This document shows, in pieces, positions 18,266 through 26,815 of a stretch of 64,000 nucleotides of DNA. This DNA is from Flaviflexus equikiangi. GTDB taxonomy: Bacteria; Actinomycetota; Actinomycetes; Actinomycetales; Actinomycetaceae. The notes below the pieces were generated by a model. That model was not told the DNA's origin. It saw only the letters and a program-made list of their open reading frames with translations, and searched no databases. The stretch is from the NCBI RefSeq assembly GCF_014069875.1, contig NZ_CP059676.1:1-64000 (forward strand), read 5' to 3'. The position numbers were made by a program, and so were the translations under genes. The stretch's first letter is position 1; each line of letters starts with the position of its first letter.

Positions 18266-19585
18266 TCACCGTCGAGATTCTCCGAGGACAATCCACTCAT
18301 CGCGTCGCGTACGCCAGTAGAGAGTCACGCTGCGCAGCCCCATGAAGATTCCGGCATAGCCCGCCCACAGGAGAATGAGGCCGAGCCGATCCAGGTCTGT
18401 GGCGGCGAGGACGAGGGGAATGGGGGCGTAGGCGAGCAGGGAGACGAGCATCATCCACGCCAGGTAGCGAGTGTCGCCCGCACCGATGAGAACGCCATCG
18501 AGCATGTAGGCCACTGCGGCCACAGGGAGTCCGATGCCGCAGACGAGAAGGCCGGCAGCGGCCCAACGCGTGACGTCAGGGGACGTCGAGAACACGGTCG
18601 GGATCCACCCGGAAGAGGCGGCGAGAATGATCCCCAAGACGGCTCCCACACCCACTCCCCAGACCAGACACCGATCGAGCACCTCTCTCGCGCGCCGGAC
18701 GGCAGATGCTCCGAGAGCCTGCCCGACGAGCGCCTGGGCGGCGATAGCCAGAGCATCGAGCCCATAGGCCGCGAAATTCCATACGGCATTGACGATCTGA
18801 TGGGCGGCCAAGACCGTCGTCCCGAGCGCGGTGGCCGCCGCCACCGTGAGAAGGATGCTGCCCCGCAGGCAGAGTGTCCGCACGATAAGGGGGACAGCAT
18901 CCGACAGGGACCGCAGAACTCCGGTGCCCGAGGGCAGGAGAGCGGCGCCGTGACGGCGCGCAGACCGCACAACCACCCCGCCGAGGACGAGCCCCATGCC
19001 CGTCTGGGCGAGCGCAGTCCCGTACCCGGCACCCGCCGTGCCGAGTCCGCCGGGGTAGATGAGGAGATAGGACAGCGGAATATTGGCCAGCGCGCCAATC
19101 GTGGCGACGAGGAGCGGCGTGCGGGTGTCCAGCATGCCGCGCACCGTCCCGGTTGCGGCGAGCACGACGAGCATGCCGGGCAGCCCCCACGCGCTTGCCC
19201 GAAGGTAGGACACCCCTTCGGAGAGAACCCCGGAATCTGGACCGAACCAGCCGAGAATCGTATCCGCCGCGACCATGAGAACAGCTCCGAGAACGAGCCC
19301 GAGTCCGAGAGCGAGCCACATCCCGTCCATCCCCAGCCGAAGCGCCTGGGCGGGCTTCCCTGCGCCGAAGTAGCGTGCCGTCGAGGCCGTCGTCGCGTAG
19401 GACAGAAAGACACAGATGCCGACGATCGTCGCCAGGACGGTGGACGCGAGGGAGAGGCCGGCAAGAGGGTCAACGCCGAGCCGCCCGACGAGCGCGGTGT
19501 CGACGAGAATAAGCGTGGGCTCGGCCAGAAGGGTCGCGAGCGTCGGCAGGGCGAGGGAGATGATCTGGCGGTCGAGGCTGGTCAC
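18266..19585 (-). CDS. MATE family efflux transporter
   Basis: A 439-residue exporter with about 12 membrane helices. The N-terminal MATE half contains LALPTLATLLAEPTLILVDTALVGRLG, and the conserved pseudo-repeat is in the second half. MATE proteins expel cationic drugs or metabolites in exchange for Na+ or H+. The start is GTG at 19585. TACAGT (19592-19597, minus strand) lies exactly six bases before it, so the mRNA is probably leaderless. The gene is flanked by DnaA-box clusters A and B and has an open but non-coding antisense frame. Confidence 0.93.
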   Translation of the reverse strand: MTSLDRQIISLALPTLATLLAEPTLILVDTALVGRLGVDPLAGLSLASTVLATIVGICVFLSYATTASTARYFGAGKPAQALRLGMDGMWLALGLGLVLGAVLMVAADTILGWFGPDSGVLSEGVSYLRASAWGLPGMLVVLAATGTVRGMLDTRTPLLVATIGALANIPLSYLLIYPGGLGTAGAGYGTALAQTGMGLVLGGVVVRSARRHGAALLPSGTGVLRSLSDAVPLIVRTLCLRGSILLTVAAATALGTTVLAAHQIVNAVWNFAAYGLDALAIAAQALVGQALGASAVRRAREVLDRCLVWGVGVGAVLGIILAASSGWIPTVFSTSPDVTRWAAAGLLVCGIGLPVAAVAYMLDGVLIGAGDTRYLAWMMLVSLLAYAPIPLVLAATDLDRLGLILLWAGYAGIFMGLRSVTLYWRTRRDEWIVLGESRR

Positions 19586-19591
19586 CTCCTC

Positions 19592-19597
19592 ACTGTA
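19592..19597 (-). promoter_or_regulatory. -10 hexamer of MATE gene (leaderless type)
   Basis: TACAGT on the minus strand, six bases before the GTG at 19585. Confidence 0.5.
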
Positions 19598-19665
19598 GGA
19601 CGGCTCAACCGAGGCTTGAGGAACGAAACTGCCCTGGTGTGTTGCTCGCCGTCCACAGGCTCGAG

Positions 19666-19862
19666 TTATCCACAGCTGTGGGAAACATTGGGGATGAATT
19701 CGGCGTTATCCCGCCGTTTTATCAAACTATGTGCCGACAACATGCCGCATCTGTGGATAACTGACCGTTTTACGCACACGTTGTCCACGATTCAAGGGGT
19801 GTGTTTCCACCATTATCATCACGTTGTCCACAGGTTATCCACAGGTGTGGACGGGGTATAGT
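19666..19862 (+). promoter_or_regulatory. DnaA-box cluster B and dnaB promoter
   Basis: The 301-bp gap between the divergent MATE and dnaB genes holds perfect boxes at 19666-19674 (TTATCCACA), 19752-19760 (TGTGGATAA, minus), 19824-19832 (TTGTCCACA) and 19835-19843 (TTATCCACA). Weaker boxes are at 19649-19657, 19781-19789 and 19846-19854. A good -10, TATAGT (19857-19862), follows. The -35 position falls inside the 19835-19843 box, so bound DnaA would cover the dnaB promoter. Confidence 0.75.
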
Positions 19863-19886
19863 CCTGCTAGACGACAAAGGAGAGGT

Positions 19887-21230
19887 ATGACTGAATCCGG
19901 GGGCGGTTTCGAGAGGACCCCACCACAGAACATCGAGGCTGAAATGTCGGTTCTGGGCGGCATGATGCTGTCGAAGGACGCCGTCGCAGACGTGACGGAG
20001 ATCCTTAAATCGGATGACTTCTATCGGCCTTCACATGCTCTGATCTTCGACATCATCATGCAGTTCTTCGGCGATGGCGAACCGGCAGATGCCGTGACTG
20101 TGGGCGCGGAGCTCAAGAGGCGCGGCGAACTCGAGCGAGTGGGCGGGCTGCCCTACCTGCATTCCCTCGTCGCGTCGGTTCCCACCGCCGCCAATGCCGG
20201 ATACTATGCGACGATCGTGCGCGAACAGTCGCAGCTGCGCTCGCTCGTCGAGGCCGGCACCCGCATCGTCCAACTCGGCTATTCCACCGATGGTGCCGAG
20301 GTCGATCAGCTCGTCAACATGGCGCAGTCAGAAGTGTATTCGTTGACGGATACTGCCGAGAAGCGCGAATACGCGGTCATGGAAGACATCGTCAACGACC
20401 TTGTCGAAACCCTCGAGCACAACGAGTCGCGAGGCGGCGAACTCGACGGAGTCACGTCCGGCTTCGCCTCGGTCGATGCGATGCTCAACGGCTTCCGCGG
20501 GGGTCAGATGATCATCGTCGCTGCCCGCCCCGGCGCCGGCAAATCAACGTTCGCCATGGACGTGTGCCGAGCGGCATCAGTCCACCACAACCTGCCATCG
20601 GTCTACTTCTCCCTTGAAATGAACCGCACGGAATTGTCGATGCGTGTCCTGGCAGCGGAATCGAGCGTCTTCCTCGATCGCATGATCAAGGGCAACATGA
20701 CAGCGGACGACTGGCATCGTGTCGTCAACGGGCTTGAGAAGATCTCGAAAGCACCGCTGATCGTCGACGACTCGCCGAACCTCACGATGGCAGAGATCCG
20801 TGCGAAGTGTCGGCGTTTGAAGCAGCAGCACGACATCAAGCTCATCGTCATCGACTATCTGCAGCTCCTCACCTCCGGCGCGAAGAACGTCGAGTCGAGA
20901 CAGCAGGAAGTGTCGGACTTCTCCCGCTCCATCAAGCTCCTCGCCAAGGAACTCGACGTACCGATCATTGCCGTGGCACAGCTCAACCGTGACTCTGAGA
21001 AGCGTGACTCGAAGAAGCCCATGGTCTCCGATCTTCGCGAATCGGGCTCCCTCGAGCAGGACGCCGACGTCGTGATCCTGCTGCACCGCGAGGACATGTA
21101 CAAGTCGCGTGAAGAGTCGCCGACTGGCATCGGCGAGGTCATCGTCGGCAAGCACAGGGCCGGCCCAGTCGGTTCGATCATGCTGAGCTTCCAGGGGCAC
21201 TATGCGCGCTTCGTGGAGGCCGCCGAATAG
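19887..21230 (+). CDS. dnaB: Replicative DNA helicase DnaB
   Basis: Hexameric 5'-3' helicase at the replication fork. The N-terminal domain (PQNIEAEMSVLGGMML) is followed by the RecA-like ATPase with Walker A ARPGAGKST and the later segment QLNRDSEKR. The frame is open from 19824, but the ATG at 19887 is chosen because AAAGGAGAGG lies just upstream and the protein then begins like other DnaB. This gives 447 residues with no intein. It is separated by one base from a convergent gene. Confidence 0.98.
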   Translation: MTESGGGFERTPPQNIEAEMSVLGGMMLSKDAVADVTEILKSDDFYRPSHALIFDIIMQFFGDGEPADAVTVGAELKRRGELERVGGLPYLHSLVASVPTAANAGYYATIVREQSQLRSLVEAGTRIVQLGYSTDGAEVDQLVNMAQSEVYSLTDTAEKREYAVMEDIVNDLVETLEHNESRGGELDGVTSGFASVDAMLNGFRGGQMIIVAARPGAGKSTFAMDVCRAASVHHNLPSVYFSLEMNRTELSMRVLAAESSVFLDRMIKGNMTADDWHRVVNGLEKISKAPLIVDDSPNLTMAEIRAKCRRLKQQHDIKLIVIDYLQLLTSGAKNVESRQQEVSDFSRSIKLLAKELDVPIIAVAQLNRDSEKRDSKKPMVSDLRESGSLEQDADVVILLHREDMYKSREESPTGIGEVIVGKHRAGPVGSIMLSFQGHYARFVEAAE

Positions 21231-21231
21231 A

Positions 21232-21840
21232 CTACCGTTGAAGGCTGCGGCGCACGGTTCGTGCGCCCCAGAGGAGTAATGCGCCCGCTTCCCACATGAT
21301 CGCCCAGCACCGCCGATTCTCGGGATCCGGTGCGCCCACCCCTCGGGGGATGAAGCCGATGTGACGAGCGATGAGAAGGGTTCTGGGAACATGGAACCGG
21401 GACGTCACAAGGGTGACAGGTATTCTCTCGTCCCCGCCGTAGGCCAAGACCCGTGGATCAGGCGCCAGGGAGGCAGGCTTGCCTGCCCATGCCTGCGGGA
21501 AACGAGGATCGGTGATCATGGCGCGCAGGTGAAGCAGATTCTCTTCTGTCGTGCGGGAATAGGCCTCTTCGATGAGCATGTCCCGCGGCACCCCGAGAGA
21601 TTCCATGATGCTCGCCATGACGGGCGCCTCAGGTTCGGTCCCCTCACCGCCGATACCGCCGAGGCAGACAACGACGGGGAGTACTCCGTGCCGTCGTGCT
21701 AGATGCCACTGGTCCGCGGCGGCCTCGAGTCGGGAGCGCAGTGCGGGGGATGCTGTTCCGCCCGACACTGTGCTCCCGAGGACCGCAATAATCGGCCTAG
21801 TGTTGGTAGGCACCTTGCCACACGGTGTCGAACGGTGCAT
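21232..21840 (-). CDS. DUF218/YdcF-family protein
   Basis: DUF218 (SanA/ElyC/YdcF-like) proteins are associated with envelope physiology, but their reaction is not settled. The protein has the domain features IIAVLGSTVSGGTASPAL, YSRTTEENLLHLR and VTSRFHVPRTLLIA. The start is uncertain. The ATG at 21840 (202 residues) has AGGA upstream and overlaps the pyridoxal kinase end by 44 bases. ATG 21879 and GTG 21813 are alternatives. A hydrophobic C-terminal stretch (CWAIMWEAGALLLWG) could attach it to the membrane. Confidence 0.8.
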   Translation of the reverse strand: MHRSTPCGKVPTNTRPIIAVLGSTVSGGTASPALRSRLEAAADQWHLARRHGVLPVVVCLGGIGGEGTEPEAPVMASIMESLGVPRDMLIEEAYSRTTEENLLHLRAMITDPRFPQAWAGKPASLAPDPRVLAYGGDERIPVTLVTSRFHVPRTLLIARHIGFIPRGVGAPDPENRRCWAIMWEAGALLLWGARTVRRSLQR

Positions 21841-22594
21841 GCCCACTGATCCTGTGTTCGATGCCGGCGGTGACGACATCCTTCGCGATCTGGACAGCTT
21901 CTTTCAGATCCGTGCCCTTGGCAAGCTCGGCGGTGATGGCGGCGGCGAGAGTACATCCCGCGCCGTTGACACGATGGTCACCGACCTTGGGAGCGCGATA
22001 GACCGTCGCTTCATGTCCGTCCCACAGGACGTCCACAGCGTCGTCGCCGGGGAAATCAATGCCGCCCTTGACGACGACTGCCTTCGGACCGTGCTCGGCG
22101 ATACGCTGCCCCGCCTCGATCAGGTCATCGACGGTCGTGAACGATTCCATGCCGGACAGTGTCAGCGCTTCGAAATGGTTCGGTGTTGTGACCGTCGCCT
22201 GGGACAGCACCTCTCTCCGCAGGGCCGCATCGGTATCAAAGGCTTGGCCGGGCTCCTGCCCCTTGCAGATCAGGACGGGGTCGACGACGATATTCTTCCA
22301 CGGCCGGGAGCGGAGCTTCTCCGCGACTGTTTCGATCGTGGGGACCGTGCCAAGCATGCCGATCTTGACCGTGTCGAGATCGAATGCCGCCGTCGCGGCA
22401 TCGAACTGGTCGGAGATCAGCCCAGGCGCGATAGGCGTGAAACTGTGCGACCAGTCATCGTCCGGATGCATGGTGACGATGCAGGTGAGGGTGCCGAGAC
22501 CGTAGACGCCCAGCTCGTGGAACGTCTTGAGGTCGACTTGAAGGCCGGCGACTCCGGCCGCCTCTGAGCCTGCAATCGTGTAAGCGAAGTTCAT
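21797..22594 (-). CDS. Pyridoxal kinase, ThiD/PdxK-type
   Basis: Ribokinase-fold kinase that phosphorylates pyridoxal or pyridoxine (vitamin B6 salvage). It has AGSEAAGVAGLQVDLK near the N-terminus and the catalytic anion-hole motif VNGAGCTLAAAI with its Cys, as in Gram-positive PdxK proteins derived from the ThiD family. An HMP kinase role cannot be excluded. The ATG at 22594 has AAAGGA six bases upstream, giving 265 residues; a GTG at 22612 is less likely. No thi genes are nearby, favouring PdxK. Confidence 0.85.
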   Translation of the reverse strand: MNFAYTIAGSEAAGVAGLQVDLKTFHELGVYGLGTLTCIVTMHPDDDWSHSFTPIAPGLISDQFDAATAAFDLDTVKIGMLGTVPTIETVAEKLRSRPWKNIVVDPVLICKGQEPGQAFDTDAALRREVLSQATVTTPNHFEALTLSGMESFTTVDDLIEAGQRIAEHGPKAVVVKGGIDFPGDDAVDVLWDGHEATVYRAPKVGDHRVNGAGCTLAAAITAELAKGTDLKEAVQIAKDVVTAGIEHRISGHAPFDTVWQGAYQH

Positions 22595-22608
22595 GATGTC
22601 CTTTCTGG

Positions 22609-23442
22609 TCACAGACGATCCATGGTCCGAGGGTCGGAGCCTTGACGGCCGTCCTCGCCGCGGTCGAGCGCTGTGATGATCTCATAATCCTGGTCGGATA
22701 GCGCGACGTCAAAGATGTCCATATTCGACACGATGCGCTCCTTCGTGACGGACTTCGGGATGACGACATCGCCGCGTCCCACATGCCACGCCAGCACGGC
22801 CTGGGCTGGGGTGATGCCGCGGCGCTCAGCGATCTCGACGATGGCGGGGTCGTCTAGCACGGCCCCGCGGCCCAGGGGAGACCACGCCTGGGTGATGATC
22901 CCCGCGTCCGCATTGGCCCGGCGCGATGCGTCGTTGGTGAAATAGGGGTGGATCTCGATCTGGTTGACAGCGGGAACGGTTTCGCTTCCCTCGAGGAGTA
23001 CGTCCAGGTGTTCGGGGAGGAAGTTGGAGACACCGATGGCCCGTGCGCGACCGTCCGCGAAGAACTCTTCGAGAACCTTCCACGTCGAGAGGAAATCGCC
23101 CCCGTACAGGGTGGGGAGGGGCCAGTGGATGAGGAACAGGTCGACGTAATCGGTTCTGAGATCCTCGAGTGATTGCGCGAAGGAGGACCGAGCATCCTCC
23201 GCCCGATGGTTCGTATTATTGAGCTTCGTCGTCAGGAAGATCTCGTCTCGCGGGATTCCCGATGTTGCTATTGCTTCCCCGACTTCGGCCTCGTTTCCAT
23301 ACATTTGGGCCGTGTCGATGTGACGATATCCAGCATCGAGGGCAAGACGGACCGCTCGCACAGTGTCTTCGGGAGCGATCTTGTATGTCCCGTACCCGAG
23401 TTGAGGCATGGGGTGTCCGGTGTTCAGAGTCAACGTCGTCAT
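22609..23442 (-). CDS. Aldo/keto reductase
   Basis: NADPH-dependent carbonyl reductase of 277 residues with the AKR tetrad: Asp in HIDTAQMYGNE with catalytic Tyr in the same motif, Lys in TTKLNN and His in LIHWP. The NADP-binding C-terminal motif VIPKSVTKER is also present. It resembles 2,5-diketo-D-gluconate reductase-type enzymes, but the substrate is not readable. It lies immediately upstream of the pyridoxal kinase gene on the same strand. Confidence 0.93.
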   Translation of the reverse strand: MTTLTLNTGHPMPQLGYGTYKIAPEDTVRAVRLALDAGYRHIDTAQMYGNEAEVGEAIATSGIPRDEIFLTTKLNNTNHRAEDARSSFAQSLEDLRTDYVDLFLIHWPLPTLYGGDFLSTWKVLEEFFADGRARAIGVSNFLPEHLDVLLEGSETVPAVNQIEIHPYFTNDASRRANADAGIITQAWSPLGRGAVLDDPAIVEIAERRGITPAQAVLAWHVGRGDVVIPKSVTKERIVSNMDIFDVALSDQDYEIITALDRGEDGRQGSDPRTMDRL

Positions 23443-23535
23443 GCGTTCATTGTTCCCTGTCCGGCGGACGAATGGAAACGTTGATGCTGGGAACGAAAAG
23501 TCTGAGACGTGCTACCCCGTGACCAGCGGACTTGG

Positions 23536-23541
23536 TACGTT
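23536..23541 (+). promoter_or_regulatory. -10 hexamer of VOC gene (leaderless type)
   Basis: TACGTT, six bases before the ATG at 23548. Confidence 0.45.
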
Positions 23542-23547
23542 GGTGTT

Positions 23548-23898
23548 ATGCAGCTCATACCCGTCCTCGTGGTCGAGGATGTCGATACCGCCCTCGATTT
23601 CTATTCGAGAGCATTCCGCGCGGAGACCTACAAGGTCATCGACCAGACGACCACCCTGCGCATCCAGAACCAGGCTTTTGCGATCAGGGAGGCCGACGAG
23701 TCGGATCCTGCCGGCAGAGCAGACAGTGTCCTGCTGCTGATCGAAACCGCAGCCCCCGACTCCGTGGCGGAAGTCGCCATCTCCCACGGCGCCACCGCCG
23801 TGTCCCCCGTTGATGATCGTGAGTCCGGCATTCGTGCCGGCCGCTTGCGCGACCCGTTTGGATTCCAATGGATAGTCAGCACCCCAGTACCCCGGTAG
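23548..23898 (+). CDS. VOC (glyoxalase/bleomycin-resistance fold) protein
   Basis: A 116-residue single VOC domain: N-terminal VLVVEDVDTALDFYSRAF and C-terminal GRLRDPFGFQWIVS, two beta-alpha-beta units. VOC proteins include glyoxalases, dioxygenases and resistance proteins; the metal-ligand pattern here does not identify which. The ATG at 23548 is preferred over upstream in-frame codons because TACGTT lies exactly six bases before it. The 3' end overlaps the MGMT gene by 31 bases. Confidence 0.85.
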   Translation: MQLIPVLVVEDVDTALDFYSRAFRAETYKVIDQTTTLRIQNQAFAIREADESDPAGRADSVLLLIETAAPDSVAEVAISHGATAVSPVDDRESGIRAGRLRDPFGFQWIVSTPVPR

Positions 23899-24410
23899 GC
23901 GGTTCCTACGATCTCGGCTTCGCCCGGCTCGCCGTCTTCTGCGACGGCGACACGGTCATCGCCTCAGGCTTCCAGTCGCTCGACGAGATCGCGGCAGGCC
24001 GACCCTACACGGAAGGAGACCTCCCGGAGACGGTGACGCAGGCTCTTGCCGCGTGGCAGGACGGCCAGTGGGAACCGCTCATGACAGTGCCGGTGCGTTA
24101 TGCGGGAACACCGAAACTCGCGCAGCTGCGACGCGCCATGAGAACAGTCCCCGCCGGCCAGGTCGTGACATATTCCGATCTTGCAGCATCTGCAGGGCTG
24201 CCGGGACTCTCACGACTGGCGGGGAGGGCGTGTTCGGAGAATCCCTGCCTGCTGTTCGTGCCCTGCCATCGGATCGTCGCCGCGGGCAACGTCGGCCCCC
24301 AGGTTATCGCCGGATCCTATGCAGGTTCCGAGACCGTGAAGGCACTGCTCCTCGAGCACGAAGGGGTGGCGGTGCGGACTCGTCAGCGCGACAAGGCCTC
24401 AGGCTTCTGA
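23868..24410 (+). CDS. ogt: Methylated-DNA-protein cysteine methyltransferase
   Basis: Suicide repair enzyme that transfers the methyl group from O6-methylguanine to its own cysteine. The catalytic motif VPCHRIV has Cys133, and ASGFQSLDE lies in the N-terminal ribonuclease-like domain. The wing helix-turn-helix QLRRAMRTVPAGQVVTYSDLA is present. The usual RAVG segment is RLAG here, a modest divergence. 180 residues. Translation is probably coupled to the overlapping VOC gene. Confidence 0.92.
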   Translation: MDSQHPSTPVGGSYDLGFARLAVFCDGDTVIASGFQSLDEIAAGRPYTEGDLPETVTQALAAWQDGQWEPLMTVPVRYAGTPKLAQLRRAMRTVPAGQVVTYSDLAASAGLPGLSRLAGRACSENPCLLFVPCHRIVAAGNVGPQVIAGSYAGSETVKALLLEHEGVAVRTRQRDKASGF

Positions 24411-24422
24411 TCTGAGAGGGGG

Positions 24423-24428
24423 CATACT
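24423..24428 (+). promoter_or_regulatory. Possible -10 of S33 peptidase gene (leaderless type)
   Basis: CATACT, six bases before the ATG at 24435; one base off the TANNNT pattern. Confidence 0.35.
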
Positions 24429-24434
24429 TGTCTC

Positions 24435-25784
24435 ATGGCACGTGAGACAGACAGCTACCGCATCGCATCCGACACCTACCTTGACCACCGCATGACGGTG
24501 CCCCTCGACCATGCGGGCGGATTGACCGAGACGATCACGGTGTTCGCGCGCGAGATCGTGCGCGACGGCCAGGAGAAGTCTCCCCGTCTCGTCTTCTTCC
24601 AGGGAGGGCCGGGATCGCCGGCCCCGCGTCCCGCCCCGCTGGGTGGATGGATCGAGTGGGCTCTCGGGCGCTACCGCGTCGTCCTCATCGATCAGAGAGG
24701 CACCGGAGCATCTCATCCGATCGATGCTCGGGTTGTAAAGGCCCGGGGTGACGTGCAGGCGCAGGCTGATTTCCTGTCGTACTTCCGGGCAGATTCGATC
24801 ATCGCAGACGCAGAAGCTCTTCGCCGTGATCTGCAGGGCGATGAGCCGTGGCACGTGCTGGGGCAGTCGTATGGCGGGTTCGTCAACACCGCCTACCTCT
24901 CCCAGGCGCCCGAGGGCCTGGCGTCCGTCATGATCACAGCCGGCCTGCCGTCGGTGACGAAACATGCGATTGAAACCTATCGGCTGACCTGGCCATCGAC
25001 AGAGAGACGAAACGGCGACATGTACGACACGTTCCCGGGACTGCGGGAACGAGTCTGGGATGTTGCCGTCCACCTCGAGAACCACGACGAACGCCTCGTG
25101 ACGGGCGAACGGTTGACCCCTGCTCGGCTCCGCATGCTCGGCATGGTGCTCGGCTTCTCCTACGGCCCGCAGACCCTGCACTTCCTCTTCGAGGACCCCT
25201 TCATCCGCGTGAACGGCGAGCTCGCACTGAACTCCCGGTTCCTCCTTCAGGCATCGGAGCGGCTCTCGTTCGCGGGCAACCCGATCTACGGGATCCTCCA
25301 CGAGTCGATCTATGCGGGAACGGTGCCGGGGGGAACGCGATGGGCGGCGCACCGAGCCCGCGACGAGTTTCCGCAGTTCGCGATCCCGGGATCAGAACAG
25401 TCCCCGTTCTCAACAGAGCGGGAGGCGAGACAGGCAGGCGCGGAGTTCCTCTTCTCCGGCGAGCACGTGTTCCCGTGGCAGATGGTGGAGGACCCGGCGC
25501 TCTCGCCGATCGCGGAGGCCGTGAACGTTGTCGCCGAACGCGAGTTCGACTCGCTCTATGATCTCGACGTGCTGGCCGCCAACCGCGTGCCAGCATCGGG
25601 ATGGGTGTATTGGGACGACATGTTCGTCCCGGCGTCCCTGTCGCTCGAGACAGCGGATCTCATCAACGGCTTCACCCCCATCCTGACGAACGATTATCAC
25701 CACGATGGTCTTCGCGTCGACGGCGCACGCCTGCTCGAACGAATGCATACCCTCAACCATCAGAAGCTCTCGACCGCGCGGTAA
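24435..25784 (+). CDS. Alpha/beta hydrolase, proline iminopeptidase-like (S33)
   Basis: A 449-residue cytoplasmic hydrolase. Oxyanion-hole motif FFQGGPGSP, LIDQRGTGAS, nucleophile elbow GQSYGGF and a C-terminal Asp/His region (TNDYHHDG) are as in prolyl aminopeptidases of family S33. Such enzymes remove N-terminal proline from peptides. Many annotated members have broader ester or amide substrates, so the substrate is tentative. There is no signal peptide. Confidence 0.88.
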   Translation: MARETDSYRIASDTYLDHRMTVPLDHAGGLTETITVFAREIVRDGQEKSPRLVFFQGGPGSPAPRPAPLGGWIEWALGRYRVVLIDQRGTGASHPIDARVVKARGDVQAQADFLSYFRADSIIADAEALRRDLQGDEPWHVLGQSYGGFVNTAYLSQAPEGLASVMITAGLPSVTKHAIETYRLTWPSTERRNGDMYDTFPGLRERVWDVAVHLENHDERLVTGERLTPARLRMLGMVLGFSYGPQTLHFLFEDPFIRVNGELALNSRFLLQASERLSFAGNPIYGILHESIYAGTVPGGTRWAAHRARDEFPQFAIPGSEQSPFSTEREARQAGAEFLFSGEHVFPWQMVEDPALSPIAEAVNVVAEREFDSLYDLDVLAANRVPASGWVYWDDMFVPASLSLETADLINGFTPILTNDYHHDGLRVDGARLLERMHTLNHQKLSTAR

Positions 25785-25887
25785 GGCGCCAGGCTGCAGC
25801 GGTAGGTCCCCAGACGCCACACCGTCTTCCCTGCTGACATCATCATGTGAGTTGCCACGTTATTGGATCAAAGAGCGTGGAAGTTCT

Positions 25888-25893
25888 TACAGT
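25888..25893 (+). promoter_or_regulatory. -10 hexamer of APH-like gene (leaderless type)
   Basis: TACAGT, six bases before the ATG at 25900; a TTGGAT (25863-25868) lies 19 bp upstream. Confidence 0.5.
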
Positions 25894-25899
25894 GGATGT

Positions 25900-26772
25900 A
25901 TGAGCACAGGACCGAAGGGTGGGCCCATGAACATCTCACAGGAGATCGTCAACGACTTGGTTCTGTCCGTGCCCGACAACCTCACGGCAGAGGATCCTCC
26001 GGCACAGATCCGGGAGGATGGGTGTGCTCCCGCCTATCGATGGGGAGCTCGCCTTCTCCTCTTCCCCTCCCGCGAGGAGGACGTGGAGCGCTTGGAGCGC
26101 GCACACCGGTGGACTGCCGAGGCGACGGCGCTGCTGCGCGATGCTCATATCGCAGTTCCGACCCCCCGCTACCGGGGGGAACCGAGTAAGATCTGGCCCC
26201 ACCCGTGGTACGTCACCGATGCCGTTGGGGGGCGCCCACTCCACACGGTCGAGCCTGACGGGCGTGGGCGGATAGCCCGAGATCTGGCTGTCGCTGTCGC
26301 GGTCCTTCACGTGGATGCCCCGCCCTCCGCCCCGGACATCCCGCCGCTGAGTCCATGGGACGCGAAAATTGAGAGGGATGCGGTGCGGGGCGCCGACAGG
26401 CTGACAGAAATGATCGAGCTGGGAGCCAGGGTCCCGCCCTGGCAGGGCAACCCGGTCTGGTGCCACGGCAACCTCAATCCCGCCACCATCGCGGTCCACG
26501 ACACGTCGCTATCCGGATTGATCGACTTCGGGGCCCTCGGACGAGGCGATCCCGCCGTTGACTACGCCGCATTCTTCCTCTGCTTCACCCCATCGCAGCG
26601 GGAGGATGCCAGGGTGATCCTTCGGACCATCGGTGCACCAGATGATGACGACTTGTGGATCCGTGCCCGTGCATGGGCGGCACGGACGGCTCTCACCCTC
26701 CTCGCATCCCACCAACCAGACATGTCCGTCGTGGGAAGGCAGGCTTGTGAACTCGTTCTCGAGTCTGCGTGA
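25900..26772 (+). CDS. Aminoglycoside phosphotransferase (APH)-family kinase
   Basis: A 290-residue kinase-fold protein. Substrate-site motif WCHGNLNPATI corresponds to the catalytic loop HGDxxxxN, with Asp replaced by Asn after Gly. The metal-binding segment is LIDFGALGRGDPAVDYA. The HGN in place of HGD is notable, because that Asp is the catalytic base in APH enzymes. This member may use another residue or be inactive. Family relatives phosphorylate small molecules, not only drugs, so resistance should not be assumed. ATG 25900 fits a leaderless start; ATG 25927 is the alternative. Confidence 0.75.
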   Translation: MSTGPKGGPMNISQEIVNDLVLSVPDNLTAEDPPAQIREDGCAPAYRWGARLLLFPSREEDVERLERAHRWTAEATALLRDAHIAVPTPRYRGEPSKIWPHPWYVTDAVGGRPLHTVEPDGRGRIARDLAVAVAVLHVDAPPSAPDIPPLSPWDAKIERDAVRGADRLTEMIELGARVPPWQGNPVWCHGNLNPATIAVHDTSLSGLIDFGALGRGDPAVDYAAFFLCFTPSQREDARVILRTIGAPDDDDLWIRARAWAARTALTLLASHQPDMSVVGRQACELVLESA

Positions 26773-26803
26773 CTATCGTTTCCAGCACCGGCTCGTCGGG
26801 TCG

Positions 26804-26809
26804 TAAGCT
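26804..26809 (+). promoter_or_regulatory. -10 hexamer of SNF2 gene (leaderless type)
   Basis: TAAGCT, six bases before the ATG at 26816. Confidence 0.5.
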
Positions 26810-26815
26810 GAAGGA

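Noticed and set aside
18230-19861. 543-codon open frame antisense to the MATE gene
   Set aside because: Composition is Gly/Arg/Glu/His-rich low complexity expected of an antisense frame; it runs through the DnaA boxes and has no family resemblance.
24435-26772. Reading the peptidase and APH-like genes as an antibiotic-resistance cassette
   Set aside because: Both belong to broad housekeeping families, the APH-like protein lacks the normal catalytic Asp, and no mobile element is nearby.
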